Shown here: one piece after another, positions 8,787-16,403 of the stretch
Layout: every line of letters begins with the position of its first letter
Numbering within the stretch: position 1 is the first letter of the stretch
Source of the DNA: an uncultured Fluviicola sp.
Lineage (GTDB): Bacteria > Bacteroidota > Bacteroidia > Flavobacteriales > Crocinitomicaceae
DNA: 64,000 nucleotides
Assembly: GCF_946478805.1 (NCBI RefSeq)
Contig: NZ_CAMLDC010000003.1
Span: 62,001 to 126,000 of the forward strand
Reading direction: 5' to 3'
Notes under the pieces: generated by a model
What the model saw: the letters and a program-made list of their open reading frames with translations, nothing else
Database searches by the model: none
Told to the model about the DNA's origin: nothing
Position numbers and translations under genes: made by a program

Positions 8787-9002
8787 ATGAAAACAGAAAA
8801 TTGTTCAAACAGTAATTTAACTGTGAGTATTAAGACGAAACGAAGACCACCTCGATTCAAAGCAGGTGCAGAATTATCTGGGGCAGTGAATTTGGTTGCA
8901 GTTGATGTGGTGGAAGAAATGATTGAGGATACCGAAGTATTTGAAATCAATATCAAACTTGACAGCACACGTTGCGCCAAGGAAGATTCCTGCCCAAACT
9001 AA
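8787..9002 (+). CDS. Small hypothetical protein of the island cassette
   Basis: 71 aa, soluble, with a basic front (KTKRRPPRFKAG) and an acidic rear (VVEEMIEDTEVFEINIKLD) ending in Cys-containing CAKEDSCPN. It reads in a different frame from the upstream genes, 94 bp downstream of the 89-aa gene and 17 bp before the next ATG. No family recognised. Confidence 0.5.
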   Translation: MKTENCSNSNLTVSIKTKRRPPRFKAGAELSGAVNLVAVDVVEEMIEDTEVFEINIKLDSTRCAKEDSCPN

Positions 9003-9019
9003 TCTCAAATCCAATAGCA

Positions 9020-9202
9020 ATGATACCTCATCAGGATACAACCACAGTTGCAGGAACGGTTACCGGTACAGTGTTTACCATTGCTGCGAACATTAATTCG
9101 CAAGACTATACAAAGACAGTGATCCTTGCATGTGTTGGTGCAGTAGCCAGTTTCATTGTGAGTTTGATTCTCAAGCGGATTTGGAAATTCTTATCAAAAT
9201 AA
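9020..9202 (+). CDS. Small single-pass membrane protein of the island cassette
   Basis: The likely start is ATG at 9020 (MIPHQDTTT), giving 60 aa. An earlier in-frame start at 8972 would overlap the upstream gene. Residues 30-50 (TVILACVGAVASFIVSLIL) form one membrane helix followed by basic KRIWKFLSK, a C-in topology. The terminator lies 5 bp after the stop. Confidence 0.55.
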   Translation: MIPHQDTTTVAGTVTGTVFTIAANINSQDYTKTVILACVGAVASFIVSLILKRIWKFLSK

Positions 9203-9207
9203 ACAGA

Positions 9208-9236
9208 ACGGCTCCCAAAAGGAGCCGTATTTTTTA
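9208..9236 (+). terminator. Terminator of the four-gene cassette
   Basis: Perfect 8-bp stem ACGGCTCC/GGAGCCGT with loop CAAAA followed by ATTTTTTATT. Confidence 0.95.
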
Positions 9237-9240
9237 TTGT

Positions 9241-9894
9241 TTATCTTCGAGTCGATATCCAAGCATTAAATCTAGGAGATTTTGAGCGTATTTTTTCTAA
9301 TCCAATAATCTCTGCAATGATATTCCCATAAACAATTTTATCATATCCATCAATTATTCTCATCAAACGATGAGAAGGTGATGTATGTCGGGTATTATTT
9401 ATCATTTCTGGATTTGAATAATCTCTAAATACTTGCTCTAGTTCAGGTAAACCAATAAGTTCATTTTTTGGTATTACATCATGAAAAATCTGTTTCTCAT
9501 TAAATAAAAGCCCTTCAAATTCGTGTAGTTGAATGTAAGGAATGTATCGTGGTCTTAATTCTTCATTGATGTCCTCAAACATTGCACGCTCCATTTCGTC
9601 CATTCTTTGATTTTTATCTTGTACTCGCTCTATCTCTTCCCATCTAGGAAAAGAGTGTTTTTTATATAGACCATAATAGTCAATCAAAGTGGTCACGTAA
9701 GCACTTCTATCATGCTTCAAATGCTGTTCAATTTGCTCTTTGATATATTTCCAATTAACTACTCCTCCCATAGATTTCTTAATCAATGGTGGTTGAATAT
9801 GTATATTTAATTCTACGAAATGAGGAGCTAACATTGTCAAACAAAATTCTCTTTCTGTTTCTCCTTCACAAATGATAATTATTCTTTTCATCAT
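9241..9894 (-). CDS. DUF4276 protein (TOPRIM-like), probable defence effector
   Basis: 217 aa. The N-terminus IIIICEGETE carries the EGxTE glutamate of TOPRIM-like DUF4276 proteins (E10/E14), followed by TLIDYYGL with D72 and the family segment HEFEGLLFNEKQI. The gene starts on the base after the stop codon of the AAA ATPase, so the two are translationally coupled. In OLD and PARIS defence systems an ABC-type ATPase is paired with a TOPRIM nuclease. An analogous role as a nuclease or RNase effector held by the ATPase is inferred. Confidence 0.75.
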   Translation of the reverse strand: MMKRIIIICEGETEREFCLTMLAPHFVELNIHIQPPLIKKSMGGVVNWKYIKEQIEQHLKHDRSAYVTTLIDYYGLYKKHSFPRWEEIERVQDKNQRMDEMERAMFEDINEELRPRYIPYIQLHEFEGLLFNEKQIFHDVIPKNELIGLPELEQVFRDYSNPEMINNTRHTSPSHRLMRIIDGYDKIVYGNIIAEIIGLEKIRSKSPRFNAWISTRR

Positions 9895-10956
9895 TTAAGG
9901 ATTTGGTTGACCACCTTCAATTAGATTTCGTTTCCAAAGATCATCAATTGTATAATCATTTAGCCAACTTGCTAAATCTTCTTCTTTAAGCCGATTAAAA
10001 ACAGAATTCCCCTCAATCTGATCCACGGTAACAATGTCATTAGGTCCAAAATGACTGATCAAATCAGTAGATTGTGTTGCAATGATAACTTGGCATCTTT
10101 TTTTAGCCACAGATTTAATCATTCCTGCCAACTTTGCAATTGCTGCAGGATGCAAGCCTAACTCTGGTTCATCAATGATAATTGTATCCGGTAAGTTCGG
10201 TTGAAAAAACAACGTTGTTAATGCAATAAATCTAATAGTTCCATCAGACAAATCAGTAGCACCATATGTAACTTCACTAAATTTATCTGTCCATTGTAAT
10301 CGAACATACTGGTCACTTGGCTCAAGATAAAAATCTGAAAAATAAGGTGCTATCGATTGAATAGTTTTTACAATCTTATTATATACCAACTGATTTTTTT
10401 TTCTAATATCAAATAAAAAAGCAGCTAAATTATGCCCATCTCTATAAAGGAAATTCACATCATTTTCAATGTGGCTTAGCTTTGTAAATGGGGAATTATT
10501 ACTAGTATCGTGAAAGTGATACTTTTTAAAGCCGTTTAAATATCGAATAACATGTGGAGATCGAAAATTGTCAGTGACTTTTAATCTAGATTCACTAGCC
10601 GAACGGCTGATATCTCTTCCGGAGTCACCATTATAATGTAATCTCTCATCTACAAATATGAAACCATCAGCTCCTATATTCAATCTTGCTGAATATCCAT
10701 TTACTCCATTATCAAATTGGATCATAAATGAAATTCTATTTGTTACTTTCATTCCATGATGTAATATTTTATCTGGTCCACCAGACATTGCTACTACATC
10801 ATTTAGTTTTCGATTATATATATTATTCAAAAAATCAAAGAAGGAGACAAAATTACTTTTCCCACTTCCATTTGCACCAATGAAAATATTTATTGGCTCA
10901 ATAAGAACCTTCTGATTTTTGATTGACTTGTAACCATTTATTTCAATGTAATCCAT
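9895..10956 (-). CDS. AAA15/OLD-type ATPase, defence-associated
   Basis: 353 aa. Residues 1-35 (MDYIEINGYKSIKNQ, Walker A GANGSGKS at 27-34) are typical of the AAA15/RecF-like ABC ATPases. The signature LSDGTIRF, Walker B IIIDEPELGLHP and the switch strand IIATQSTDLI follow in order, with the coiled-coil region shortened as in AAA_15/AAA_21 members. It pairs directly with the downstream DUF4276 gene. Known relatives sense phage proteins and release a TOPRIM or nuclease partner; that role is inferred here. No promoter motif was identified. Confidence 0.8.
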   Translation of the reverse strand: MDYIEINGYKSIKNQKVLIEPINIFIGANGSGKSNFVSFFDFLNNIYNRKLNDVVAMSGGPDKILHHGMKVTNRISFMIQFDNGVNGYSARLNIGADGFIFVDERLHYNGDSGRDISRSASESRLKVTDNFRSPHVIRYLNGFKKYHFHDTSNNSPFTKLSHIENDVNFLYRDGHNLAAFLFDIRKKNQLVYNKIVKTIQSIAPYFSDFYLEPSDQYVRLQWTDKFSEVTYGATDLSDGTIRFIALTTLFFQPNLPDTIIIDEPELGLHPAAIAKLAGMIKSVAKKRCQVIIATQSTDLISHFGPNDIVTVDQIEGNSVFNRLKEEDLASWLNDYTIDDLWKRNLIEGGQPNP

Positions 10957-11100
10957 TCGAAACTATGATATTTTTAAAACTCAAATGTAAGCAATAATAA
11001 TTTTATTCCTTTGCCAGGTAATCAGCCCTAAAAACCAAACCATTTTAAAAGAAAAAAGAGAAAAAAAGAAAGCCATTAGTTTAGGGGCTTAATGGATGAA

Positions 11101-11177
11101 TGCAAGGCTTTTGCAAAAAAAATACTACCCAAAGGGTGGAGATTATTTTTGCAAAACCCGAAGGGCTTGACCTTGCA
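11101..11177. other. Nested palindromic structure
   Basis: TGCAAGG at 11101-11107 pairs with CCTTGCA at 11171-11177. Inside, TGCAAAAA (11112-11119) pairs with TTTTTGCA (11146-11153), with an ACCC-AAA-GGGT tip, and a side hairpin CCC-GAA-GGG follows. It lies in the 296-bp gap between the ATPase and GIY-YIG genes. It could be a structured RNA, a processed untranslated region or a recombination site. The strand is unknown. Confidence 0.5.
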
Positions 11178-11252
11178 TGCATGCAGGAAGCACCTAACTT
11201 TGCTTTTATTTTTTTGTTCTTTCATCATTTTTAGAAAGATGCTCGAATAAGA

Positions 11253-11849
11253 TTATCTTGATTTCCCGATTAACGGATTTAATTCTTTGGTCAAGTACAG
11301 TTCCAATGGATTGAGATAATCGTCGATTTTATCTTCAAAGACAATAAATGTTACAATTAATTCTAATTGTATCTCCTTCGCCCAATATTTTAATTGCAAA
11401 CCTCCAGTCTTATGATTCGCATAACCGAAATGTGTAGATAATCGGCCACCTAAGTCTTTTTTTACCTTTCCGACATATAGGACATTTGTATTACAATTCG
11501 GCTTGCTTTTCATTGCTGACATGTTCCGATCAGAAATAGTTGGATTTTGATAAGCTTTTATCATCACTGCTGTATCACATTTTGATTCGTCGAAACTAAA
11601 AATATATAAACAGTTCTTTTTATTGATTAATGGATCGAAAGAATCAAACTGCCGAAAAAAACTTTCTTTAATTTTTTCTGATAAGGGATGCTTTGATTTT
11701 TGGTTTGTGTAATCTACTTCTTCTAAATCGATACAATTCAATGGTATGGAATAAATGCTGAAATTTTGTTCTGCTAAAATTTTCTCATAACTGGATTTAC
11801 CAAAAACCAATGAGTTATTAATCAAATTGTTAATATGATTAGATTGCAT
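11253..11849 (-). CDS. GIY-YIG-like nuclease domain protein
   Basis: 198 aa. After an N-terminal extension of about 79 residues, the C-terminal half shows the GIY-YIG order: YIF (82-84) for the first strand, YVG (125-127) for the second, R136 in GGRL, a histidine at 140, and E183/E189 before NPLIGK (191-196). These match the catalytic Tyr, Arg and Glu of the fold, though the spacing between YIF and YVG is long (about 40 residues). GIY-YIG proteins cleave DNA in homing, restriction and repair. It is flanked by the nested palindrome downstream and by the GC-rich noncoding tract upstream. Confidence 0.65.
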   Translation of the reverse strand: MQSNHINNLINNSLVFGKSSYEKILAEQNFSIYSIPLNCIDLEEVDYTNQKSKHPLSEKIKESFFRQFDSFDPLINKKNCLYIFSFDESKCDTAVMIKAYQNPTISDRNMSAMKSKPNCNTNVLYVGKVKKDLGGRLSTHFGYANHKTGGLQLKYWAKEIQLELIVTFIVFEDKIDDYLNPLELYLTKELNPLIGKSR

Positions 11850-11904
11850 AATGAGATATTAGATTACTAAAGCTTGAAGTCCAAAATTAACAAACCTAGT
11901 GTTA

Positions 11905-12573
11905 TTAAGATCTCGACGATAAACCTGTAGAGGTAAAACAGCCTTGAGCGCTGCCGGTGGAGCAAGGCAGCAGGCCAACAGCTGGAGGTTTCCGGAAGCT
12001 GTGAAGCTTGTGGAAGGAGGTACGACTGGAACACGCGAGCCGACTGCGAGTTGAGCGAAGGTGGAAGACAGAAATGGGCAGGGACTGAACAACTGGCGAC
12101 CTATGCAGTATGCACGAGGGGCTGGCGGGACTTTTGTTTTTGTGTGCTGGGAAGAACAGCGGTATTTTGTAACGTAGTGGAGAGACACGGCTGTTGTGGG
12201 GAGTGGATACGGCTACCGGAATGGAAAAGTAATGGAACCCAGTTTTACGGGTGCAATGGATTTGGAATGAGGTAGCGGTATGGAACGTGGATTCCAAAAG
12301 GCATGACAGCCCCGAAGCCTGAGCGATTCAGCAGGCGAGCATAACTTAAGTGGCGGTGACACCCCATATAAACACTTCGCTGACTGAGTGAGGGACGAGC
12401 TTCCGACAGCATCTTTTCAGGGGTTTGGGGTGGCAGAGTAGCCACGACTGACGACGCAGGACGAACAGGCAAGAAAAACAAGTGAACAGCCATGAGTGAA
12501 TTCTGAACGATTGGCTAAGTGAAAGCTAAAAACAAGGGCACAGAGCAACGGAGCTTGTATCACCCTTGTTTTT
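11905..12573. ncRNA. Candidate large structured noncoding RNA (GC-rich tract)
   Basis: About 650 bp that are visibly richer in G and C than the AT-rich genes on both sides. Open frames exist on both strands but their translations are Cys/Ser/Pro-rich with no domain, as expected of noncoding GC-rich DNA. Many local stems can be drawn: GCTGCC/GGCAGC near 11957-11978, CAGCT/AGCTG near 11980-12002, CTGA/TCAG inside a GCCTG/CAGGC stem near 12318-12337, and GTGGC/GCCAC near 12439-12454. It ends at a strong symmetrical terminator. It matches no RNA class I can name. Strand is undecided because the terminator works both ways. Confidence 0.45.
12528..12573. terminator. Symmetrical terminator closing the GC-rich tract
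   Basis: AAAAACAAGGG pairs with CCCTTGTTTTT (11 bp) around a 24-nt loop. Both strands read a T-run after the stem. Confidence 0.75.
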
Positions 12574-12681
12574 ATGATTTTTGAAGCTGTGAGAACCAGG
12601 AGGAAGACCGCTTTACCGTTTCTGATTAGGTGAATTTCAAGCCAATAAATTCACAATAAATAACTTGAATCAAAATAATAC

Positions 12682-12689
12682 TATATTTG
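12682..12689 (+). promoter_or_regulatory. Promoter -7 element for the 12712 operon
   Basis: TATATTTG matches the Bacteroidota -7 consensus TAnnTTTG, 22 bases before the ATG at 12712. A TTG lies 14 bases upstream, closer than the usual spacing of about 19, so the -33 element is unclear. Confidence 0.6.
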
Positions 12690-12711
12690 GATCCTAACTA
12701 TTCCATTATTT

Positions 12712-13620
12712 ATGTCCAAAATTGTAAGAAACAGAAAACAGAAGAGACTTCTAGAATTTTTCACTCTTAACGTTTCAGTACTCCCTGCCAATCACCAAAA
12801 CGAACCTTTTTACTCAAGCCTAATTGAAGGATTTTATTCGAATGATATCAGAGTCAATTTCGGTAAAGATTTCTATTACACTTTAATCCATTTAAGTAAA
12901 ATGGATATTGACGGATCAAAAGTGTATTATGGAGTAATGTCCAAATTTTTGCAATTGAATAGCATCGATTGGGTAAAAAAAGATGAGATTAAAAAGATAA
13001 ATTCGAAAAGCGAATTTAAAATTCCTGAGGGTTTAGAAGGGAGAAAGGGAATGTACGAATTTGTTTTTATTCCCAAAATCCATAAAATTGCTTTTATAAA
13101 ACGAGGAAAGGTTGATGATAGCATTAAGAAGCAAGGAGCACCTCTAATAGCAATTAAAAATGTACTAAAAATAGGTTTTGATCAATTAGTAGATAAGGAA
13201 CTAAGTGTTCATGTTGATATCGTTCAAAGCCAACAGGTTATTGATAAAATTTTTGATTCAAAACTATTGAAACTTGAATTAAAATTACATTACACAAATC
13301 CATCAATAGGAGACGATCACGAAGCTTTTATGGATGATTTGTATCGATCGACGGATGCAAATAATATTGACGTTTCAATTCAAGGAACTACCGAATCTCC
13401 AATAAACACCAAATCGACATTTGTTGATGGTAATTTACAACTTGTTAGGAAAAATGGAACTGCGAAAGCAGTAATTGAAAATAGTAAAGGTGTAAAGGAG
13501 AAAATTAATACAGCTGCACATCCAGAGGTTTCTGTGGTTGAGGTTGAAGATTATAAATCTTCCATTTTTACGAAAATCATTAGCTCTATTTGGGAAAGTT
13601 TAATGAAGGATGGAGAATAA
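12712..13620 (+). CDS. Hypothetical protein, possibly DUF4747-like; probable defence gene
   Basis: 302 aa, soluble. The N-terminal 200 residues have an alternating strand/helix pattern (FTLNVSVLPANHQNEPFYSS, KVYYGVMSKFLQLNSIDW, YEFVFIPKIHKIAFI) that recalls DUF4747 proteins, but I am not sure of this assignment. The C-terminal third is low-complexity and ends in the amphipathic YKSSIFTKIISSIWESLMKD. The gene has its own promoter and overlaps the next gene by 11 bp, so the products likely act together. The position inside a defence-rich stretch suggests an anti-phage role (inference). Confidence 0.5.
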   Translation: MSKIVRNRKQKRLLEFFTLNVSVLPANHQNEPFYSSLIEGFYSNDIRVNFGKDFYYTLIHLSKMDIDGSKVYYGVMSKFLQLNSIDWVKKDEIKKINSKSEFKIPEGLEGRKGMYEFVFIPKIHKIAFIKRGKVDDSIKKQGAPLIAIKNVLKIGFDQLVDKELSVHVDIVQSQQVIDKIFDSKLLKLELKLHYTNPSIGDDHEAFMDDLYRSTDANNIDVSIQGTTESPINTKSTFVDGNLQLVRKNGTAKAVIENSKGVKEKINTAAHPEVSVVEVEDYKSSIFTKIISSIWESLMKDGE

Positions 13621-14260
13621 TAAAAAGAATATAGATTACTCTGAGGTAAAAGAAATTTACAAGGGAAATTTCAAGCAACTATTCAAAATTGCTGATGGCA
13701 AAAAAAGTTGGTTTATAAAATCCTACTTCTATATTTCCCTCGGAGTAACAATTCTTGTTACCATATTAACATTCTTCTCCTCTTTAGATAAAAAAGAAAT
13801 TATTGAAAAGATTCTAGAATTAAACATTCCTTTCTTTGGCGGATTAATTGGGTTCAGTCTATCTGGCTTTATCTTAGTTTCAACACTTGGAGATGAAGGA
13901 ATGATTAGAAAAGTCTCTAACATTCAAATTAACAAAATTCTTAATCGAGAAAAAAATGCGTACTCGTACATGCAAAAAGTTACTTCGAAGTACGCCCTTA
14001 TTGTGATTTTGCAATTCTCTTTTTTGATGATCTTCTTAGTTATTTATTTAGTTACATTGTTGGAGTTGAAAACAACCGTGGAGAATCTACGAATCACAGC
14101 AAATATGTTAGGGATATTTCTAATTGTCTTTTTTACCATATACGGAACATTCCTTACTCTGCAATTGATAATTAACATCTTTACGATCTCTCAATCAAGA
14201 AACTTAAGTTTCCTAACGGAAGAATTAGAATCAAGAAAATTACTTGAAAAGGAGAAATAG
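13610..14260 (+). CDS. Four-TM membrane protein partner
   Basis: 216 aa with four strong hydrophobic segments near residues 42-62 (YISLGVTILVTILTFF), 74-95 (FFGGLIGFSLSGFILVST), 125-146 (ALIVILQFSFLMIFLVIYLV) and 160-190 (MLGIFLIVFFTIYGTFLTLQ). A charged cytoplasmic loop lies between helices 2 and 3. It overlaps the preceding gene by 11 bp. A sensor protein coupled to a multi-pass membrane effector is a frequent layout for abortive-infection systems, so this may be the killing component (inference). No family recognised. Confidence 0.55.
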   Translation: MENNKKNIDYSEVKEIYKGNFKQLFKIADGKKSWFIKSYFYISLGVTILVTILTFFSSLDKKEIIEKILELNIPFFGGLIGFSLSGFILVSTLGDEGMIRKVSNIQINKILNREKNAYSYMQKVTSKYALIVILQFSFLMIFLVIYLVTLLELKTTVENLRITANMLGIFLIVFFTIYGTFLTLQLIINIFTISQSRNLSFLTEELESRKLLEKEK

Positions 14261-14266
14261 TTTCGA

Positions 14267-14494
14267 TTATGGTCTTAAAGAATCTATAACTAAAGAGAGT
14301 GGTTTAGATTCCGAATTCAAAAAGATTAAATGAGGTTCATTTAAAATTAATTTCACACCTATTGAACCAAAACCCTCGCATATCCTAAAAACTTCCGTGG
14401 CTTTTGGGTTTGCGATTAGTTCTTCTAAATATGAAAAATCTGGAATCATTTTAGATCCAATTGTCTCAATATACTCACTACTAAATTCAGCCAT
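14267..14494 (-). CDS. Small hypothetical protein at the end of the RM operon
   Basis: 75 aa on the minus strand, 35 bp after the GHKL ATPase gene and in the same direction, convergent with and 6 bp from the four-TM gene. It has a short helical start (MAEFSSEYIETIGSKM) and a beta-rich remainder (VKLILNEPHLIFLN). No family recognised. It may be a third component of the RM-linked module. Confidence 0.45.
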   Translation of the reverse strand: MAEFSSEYIETIGSKMIPDFSYLEELIANPKATEVFRICEGFGSIGVKLILNEPHLIFLNSESKPLSLVIDSLRP

Positions 14495-14529
14495 ACATTT
14501 TAAAATTTGGTTAGAATTAAATTCTTTTC

Positions 14530-16401
14530 TTATTGCTGTGAATCGTCTTCGCTTTCTTTAAAGTGCTCTTTTAGTATTCTCAAATATGTTGAGTTTCTTA
14601 CATCAGCATCATTAATAAAGGCATCAAGTGAAAGCATATAAAATCCAACATTGACTAATTGAGTATCTGTAAGAGATAATTTCATCTGTTCCTCTTTGTA
14701 ATACATGGTATCCGTTGAGAATAATGAGGTAAAACGATCATTTTCTAGGTACAATTTAAACTCATCATTAAATTCCACAACAGCATAGAACCAAATTCTT
14801 TGAATCTTATTCGGATAATACTGCATTAATTTTGTAGCTCTTTTTTTCAACTGAACCATGGAAGTAACATTATCTTCCAATTTCAATCCCCGTTTCTTTA
14901 ACTCCACAAGAACTACATCTACTTTTGAAGTTTTTTCAGGATCATTTGAGAAAATCAGAGTGATGTCGGGCTCCGAATTATCGGTTTCAGTATCTTCATC
15001 GGTTATTTTTTTGATAACTTCAGACATCACTTTATCACTAAGTATCGTTTTGTAAGTCATGTACTTATCATCTAGCAACCAAGCGTTATTGCTGTATAAG
15101 TCATTCATGAAATCTGATTTATCAAGTGTTTTCCCCATTGGGATAATCAAATTATGTATGTCAGCTTCACCATTGTTTTTGTCAATTTTCTTTAACCGGT
15201 CAATAACAAACTGACGATATAGAATGTACTCGGTCAGAGCTCTAGATGAAAGTTCAATTGATTTCTCATACTTTTCTTCAGTTAATGTAACTGCTTCTAA
15301 GACTTCTCTTTGGTCCTTGAAAAATCTTTCTTGAGCTTTTTTTATTGATTCTTCTCTTTTAACGAAACCAATAGTGTCTTTATCAAAATATCCAAGTAAA
15401 TGAGGATAGGTATCAGCTAAAGATTCATTTGTTTTCTTATTATTATCCGCAATTACTGGTATTTCTCTTTTCAATATTTCAGCAACTTTTTGGCGGAATA
15501 TTTTCTTTATTACATTTTTATCCTTTTCAGAAAGATTTAACTCTTGCCTTGATCCACTTACTTTACCATCGAAATAAGAAGAACTCAAAAGAAAAATCAT
15601 TTCATATCCCAATGGAATATTCTCATCTGAAATAATATCAACTTTGTAAGTACGACCGTCTATACACAATGCAGTTATGACAGTTTTTTCATTAAGCTTT
15701 TCTTTGATAGAATAGTGAATTTCCATGTTTTCGAACATGGCTAAATTGGATGCGTCAATTGATTCAATTACCAACTCATCAATTTCATCTATGGAAATCT
15801 TTTTTGTTTCCGATGTTAATTCAAATCGACTATCTTCTTGTTTTAGATTTAGTGTGATACTAATTTCTAACTGCTTTTTATTTTGTTTCATTAAATACAG
15901 CCTTGGATAGAACTCTTCAAGAAGTCTTTTTTTGAGATAACTTGGTTTAACGTAATCTGAGGTCGCTATCTTTTTCAAAAAGTATTCACTAAATTTCAAT
16001 TCTGTTTTATAGAGTTCTGACTTAATATCAAGTACTTCCATCGAAGAGTCTTCAAAATTTGTAGAGTATTGAAATGTCCTTTTCTTTTTACCAAAATGGC
16101 TAATAACATCTACTTTGTTGAAATAAGAAAGAAAAACTAAACGCCCTAATCCTTTGTGGCTTTCATCCTCAACTTTCATCAGTTCAGAGAATTTCTTGAA
16201 TCTTTTATCGTTGAAACCTTCGCCGTTATCTCTAATAAGCAGAATTAATGTGCCAGGTTTACTAAAATCATCTATCGAAATCTCTATATCAATTTTACTT
16301 GCACCTGCGTCAATTGAATTTGCAAGTGCCTCAATATAGACCAATTCCAGTGATGGATTTGTGAAAAAATATTTTACAGCTTGTTTTAAATTAATTTTCA
16401 T
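14530..16401 (-). CDS. GHKL-type ATPase with a C-terminal PD-(D/E)xK-like region
   Basis: 623 aa. The N-terminus has a GHKL (Hsp90/MutL/histidine kinase) ATP site: N-box E24-ALANSIDA with N28 and D31, G1 box DNGEGF (58-63) and G2 GLGRL (84-88). A long helical middle follows (LADTYPHLLGYF, KKAQERFFKDQREVLE). Near residue 500, PDITLIFSND then VDVVLVELKKRG, then LKKRATKL looks like the D...ExK core of a restriction-type nuclease. It starts 2 bp after the stop of the RM gene, so it belongs to that operon. It may add an ATP-driven nuclease to the RM system (inference). Confidence 0.65.
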   Translation of the reverse strand: MKINLKQAVKYFFTNPSLELVYIEALANSIDAGASKIDIEISIDDFSKPGTLILLIRDNGEGFNDKRFKKFSELMKVEDESHKGLGRLVFLSYFNKVDVISHFGKKKRTFQYSTNFEDSSMEVLDIKSELYKTELKFSEYFLKKIATSDYVKPSYLKKRLLEEFYPRLYLMKQNKKQLEISITLNLKQEDSRFELTSETKKISIDEIDELVIESIDASNLAMFENMEIHYSIKEKLNEKTVITALCIDGRTYKVDIISDENIPLGYEMIFLLSSSYFDGKVSGSRQELNLSEKDKNVIKKIFRQKVAEILKREIPVIADNNKKTNESLADTYPHLLGYFDKDTIGFVKREESIKKAQERFFKDQREVLEAVTLTEEKYEKSIELSSRALTEYILYRQFVIDRLKKIDKNNGEADIHNLIIPMGKTLDKSDFMNDLYSNNAWLLDDKYMTYKTILSDKVMSEVIKKITDEDTETDNSEPDITLIFSNDPEKTSKVDVVLVELKKRGLKLEDNVTSMVQLKKRATKLMQYYPNKIQRIWFYAVVEFNDEFKLYLENDRFTSLFSTDTMYYKEEQMKLSLTDTQLVNVGFYMLSLDAFINDADVRNSTYLRILKEHFKESEDDSQQ

Positions 16402-16403
16402 CC

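Noticed and set aside
11859..12493. Three overlapping minus-strand open frames in the GC-rich tract
   Set aside because: Translations are Cys/Ser/Pro-rich, overlap in different frames, lack any domain and reflect base composition.
11905..12573. Group II intron, tmRNA or RNase P RNA
   Set aside because: No domain V-like hairpin, no tmRNA alanine acceptor or tag frame and no conserved RNase P core words are seen.
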